Origin: Oscillospiraceae bacterium
Lineage (GTDB): Bacteria; Bacillota_A; Clostridia; Oscillospirales; Oscillospiraceae
Reading direction: 5' to 3'
Assembly: GCA_017470325.1 (NCBI GenBank)
Contig: JAFUES010000020.1
Coordinates: 1-31,063 of the forward strand
DNA length: 31,063 nucleotides
Shown piece after piece: positions 29,764-31,063 of the stretch. A program made the position numbers and the translations under genes. The stretch's first letter is position 1; the number at the start of each line of letters is the position of its first letter. Under the pieces are notes generated by a model. The model saw only the letters and a list, made by a program, of their open reading frames with translations. It ran no database searches and had not been told where the DNA came from.

Positions 29764-30627
29764 ATGATTTGTTCATATTACCAGGAGCTTATCAGCCGCA
29801 TGCTGGACGAGGATCTGTCCCCGGTCGAGCAGGGCGTGCTGGAGGCGCACCTGCCCAACTGCGAAGCCTGTGCGGCCATGTACAAGAGCTTTTCGGCGCT
29901 GTCCCAGGCGCTGGAGGATCAGCTGGAGGAGCCGCCTGAGTCTCTTCGCTACAATGTGATGGCGGAGATCCGCCGCGCGGAGATCCGCAAGAAGAACCGC
30001 CTCTCCCGTCCGATGAAGATCATCCTGTCCACCGCGGCCTGCCTGGCCCTGATCGTGGGCATTTCCATGGGCAGCGGCGTGCTGCGTCCCAAGGGCGCGG
30101 CCTCCAGTGCCAACACTGTCATGCTGGCCGAAAGCAGCATCCCGACCACCCGCAGCGCCACCGCTTCGCAGACGACGGCAGCCGACAGCGATGACGCCGA
30201 CGCGTTCTATGAGATCACAGACAGTGACGAAGCCGCTGCGTTTTCCGATACCGCCAACAGCAATCAAGCCGCCAAGCTTTATGATGCCGCGGAAGCGGAG
30301 GAGGTCTCCGCCCCCTATGCCGCGGCGGAGAGCGCCGCCGGCGCGGTCAGCAACGGCGCACGTACCGCCGACAGCGGCGCCTCCGCCTTTGATCTGTCCG
30401 ACCGCCTCTCCAAGGAGGAGCTGCTGGACTTTCTGGGCCGCGGCAATGTGGATTTAGCCGTTCAGCCGGATCAACTGCTGTACCAGGTGATCGTGGCCGA
30501 CGGCGACGGCTATGACAGTCTGTGGTTCTACGAGCAGGACGGGGAGCTGTTCTACGCCCTCTCCGACGGCGGTCTGTATCTGGCCGGCTGCGACCGGGCG
30601 GCGCTGGAAGCCTTCCTGTCCGAATAG
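29764..30627 (+). CDS. Zinc-finger anti-sigma factor with extracytoplasmic domain
   Basis: A 287-residue membrane protein. The cytoplasmic end is a ZAS/zf-HC2 domain with Cys3, His29, Cys33 and Cys36 (EAHLPNCEAC), which would bind and hold the sigma factor. One membrane helix is at about 85-105 (IILSTAACLALIVGISMG). The outer part has a long acidic, Ala/Ser-rich stretch (about 115-205) with recurring DSDD, EAAAFSD and EAEEVSAP units, then a small folded end domain (FDLSDRLSKEELLDFL to LEAFLSE). The outer part should read the signal and trigger release, usually by proteolysis. The start is the ATG at 29764, 9 bases after GGGAGGAGG. The TTG at 29755 is too close to that site. Confidence 0.88.
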   Translation: MICSYYQELISRMLDEDLSPVEQGVLEAHLPNCEACAAMYKSFSALSQALEDQLEEPPESLRYNVMAEIRRAEIRKKNRLSRPMKIILSTAACLALIVGISMGSGVLRPKGAASSANTVMLAESSIPTTRSATASQTTAADSDDADAFYEITDSDEAAAFSDTANSNQAAKLYDAAEAEEVSAPYAAAESAAGAVSNGARTADSGASAFDLSDRLSKEELLDFLGRGNVDLAVQPDQLLYQVIVADGDGYDSLWFYEQDGELFYALSDGGLYLAGCDRAALEAFLSE

Positions 30628-30636
30628 GAGGCGCAT

Positions 30637-30864
30637 ATGGAATTCCCCTACGATGAGAACAGCCGCATTTCGGACATCCTGGACGCCTATCCCTGGCTGG
30701 TGCAGGTGCTGCCGGACTACGACCCACGGCTGAAAAGTCTCAGCAACCCGGCGGTCCGGGCGCTGACCAGAAAGTACACGGTGACCGATGTGAGCAAGTT
30801 CACCGGCTACTCGGCGGAGAAGCTGCTGGACAAGCTGCGGCGCCTGATCGAAGAACGCGAATAA
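30637..30864 (+). CDS. DUF1858-like small protein
   Basis: A 75-residue all-helical cytoplasmic protein. ISDILDAYPWLVQVLPDYDPRLKSLSNPAVR, broken in two halves by a loop, and VTDVSKFTGYSAEKLLDKLRRL match the helical DUF1858-like unit found beside hemerythrin/DUF438 proteins and as stand-alone genes in anaerobes. The conserved CxxC of some members is absent. GGAGG precedes the ATG, 9 bases after the anti-sigma stop, so it is the last gene of the sigma operon. A function is not known. Confidence 0.7.
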   Translation: MEFPYDENSRISDILDAYPWLVQVLPDYDPRLKSLSNPAVRALTRKYTVTDVSKFTGYSAEKLLDKLRRLIEERE

Positions 30865-30867
30865 GCA

Positions 30868-30905
30868 AAAATAAACGGTGCGGATGATTCCGCACCGTTT
30901 ATTTT
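30868..30905 (+). terminator. Terminator of the trmB-sigma operon
   Basis: A perfect 17-bp stem pairs 30868-30884 with 30889-30905 around TGAT, with a T-run at its 3' side. It also ends in AAAT on the minus strand, so it can serve the convergent activase gene. Confidence 0.9.
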
Positions 30906-30922
30906 TTGCAATATGTTGGGAA

Positions 30923-31063
30923 TTACTTCTTGGCCAGGCCCTTCTGGCGGGCATACTCGGCAGCGCCCAGAGCGCCCATCAGCTGCGGGTCGGTCTTCAG
31001 GTCCACGACCTTCAGCTTCAGCACGTGCTCAATGGCTTCCTTCAGTCCGTCGTTCTTCGCGCA
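30923..31063 (-). CDS. C-terminal end of an acyl-CoA dehydratase activase (HgdC/BadF type), cut by the window edge
   Basis: The minus strand gives 46 residues before the TAA at 30925-30923, beginning CAKNDGLKEAIEH and containing DPQLMGALGAAEYA. The AKN motif and the 'P-x-x-x-GALGAA' end are typical of ASKHA-fold ATPases that activate 2-hydroxyacyl-CoA dehydratases by ATP-driven electron injection in amino-acid-fermenting Clostridia. Nucleotide and Fe-S residues lie outside the window. The last 47 codons, including the stop, are present. Confidence 0.75.
   Translation of the reverse strand, partial: CAKNDGLKEAIEHVLKLKVVDLKTDPQLMGALGAAEYARQKGLAKK

Noticed and set aside
1..31063. CRISPR arrays, tRNA or rRNA genes, prophage or toxin-antitoxin pairs
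   Set aside because: No regularly spaced repeats, no tRNA-like cloverleaf or CCA end, and no phage or toxin genes were seen. The AbrB gene is followed by an ABC ATPase rather than a toxin.

Overview
The window looks like chromosomal DNA of a GC-rich, strictly anaerobic gut-type Clostridia, most like the Oscillospiraceae. That placement is an inference. It rests on clostridial-style genes (2-hydroxyacyl-CoA dehydratase activase end, desulfoferrodoxin, BlaI/M56 pair, FUSC-HAD fusion, NiCo riboswitch), strong AGGAGG-type ribosome binding sites, and several GTG/TTG starts. Most of it is housekeeping and small stress or transport modules, punctuated by clean intrinsic terminators. The left edge holds the tail of a transposase.

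Layout. 1-680: transposase remnant, then a free-standing structured RNA (about 342-629) with its own promoter and two tandem terminators and no gene downstream on its strand. 680-4845 (minus): glpK, a NagD-like HAD phosphatase, and after an internal hairpin a PMT-type membrane glycosyltransferase carrying an inserted discoidin-like domain. 5069-8227 (plus): a BlaI repressor and an M56/BlaR1-like protease whose sensor part is two tandem beta-helix domains instead of a penicillin-binding domain. 8281-9120 (minus): metallo-beta-lactamase-fold hydrolase. 9192-10341 (plus): NiCo riboswitch with terminator controlling a cation diffusion facilitator. 10394-13003 (minus): a large iron-sulfur/FAD oxidoreductase of the GltD type with an N-terminal winged-helix-like region. 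13243-15395 (plus): D-aminoacylase-type amidohydrolase overlapping an SGNH hydrolase. 15564-18144 (plus): LUD-domain protein, DJ-1/PfpI protein, desulfoferrodoxin, alpha/beta hydrolase. 18215-21067 (minus): overlapping operon of a TcdA-like protein, a TtcA-like protein and a trans-sulfuration PLP enzyme. 21212-22210 (minus): adenosine deaminase. 22354-25157 (plus): AbrB regulator, ABC ATPase, ABC-2 permease, GT1 glycosyltransferase. 25210-26508 (minus): FUSC membrane protein fused to a degenerate HAD domain. 26646-30864 (plus): trmB, exodeoxyribonuclease III, dusB, ECF sigma factor, anti-sigma factor, DUF1858-like protein. 30923-31063 (minus): end of a dehydratase activase.

How the genes work together. 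Four tRNA-modification functions appear (TcdA, TtcA, TrmB, DusB), two of them in an overlapping operon with a sulfur amino-acid enzyme. Two membrane-to-gene signalling modules are present: BlaI/M56-beta-helix and ECF sigma/zinc-finger anti-sigma. Oxygen and carbonyl stress defence is suggested by desulfoferrodoxin and DJ-1. Metal export is placed under direct Ni/Co RNA control. The most novel-looking items are the M56-beta-helix fusion, the unassigned structured RNA, the FUSC-pseudo-HAD fusion and the wHTH-FeS-GltD chimera.
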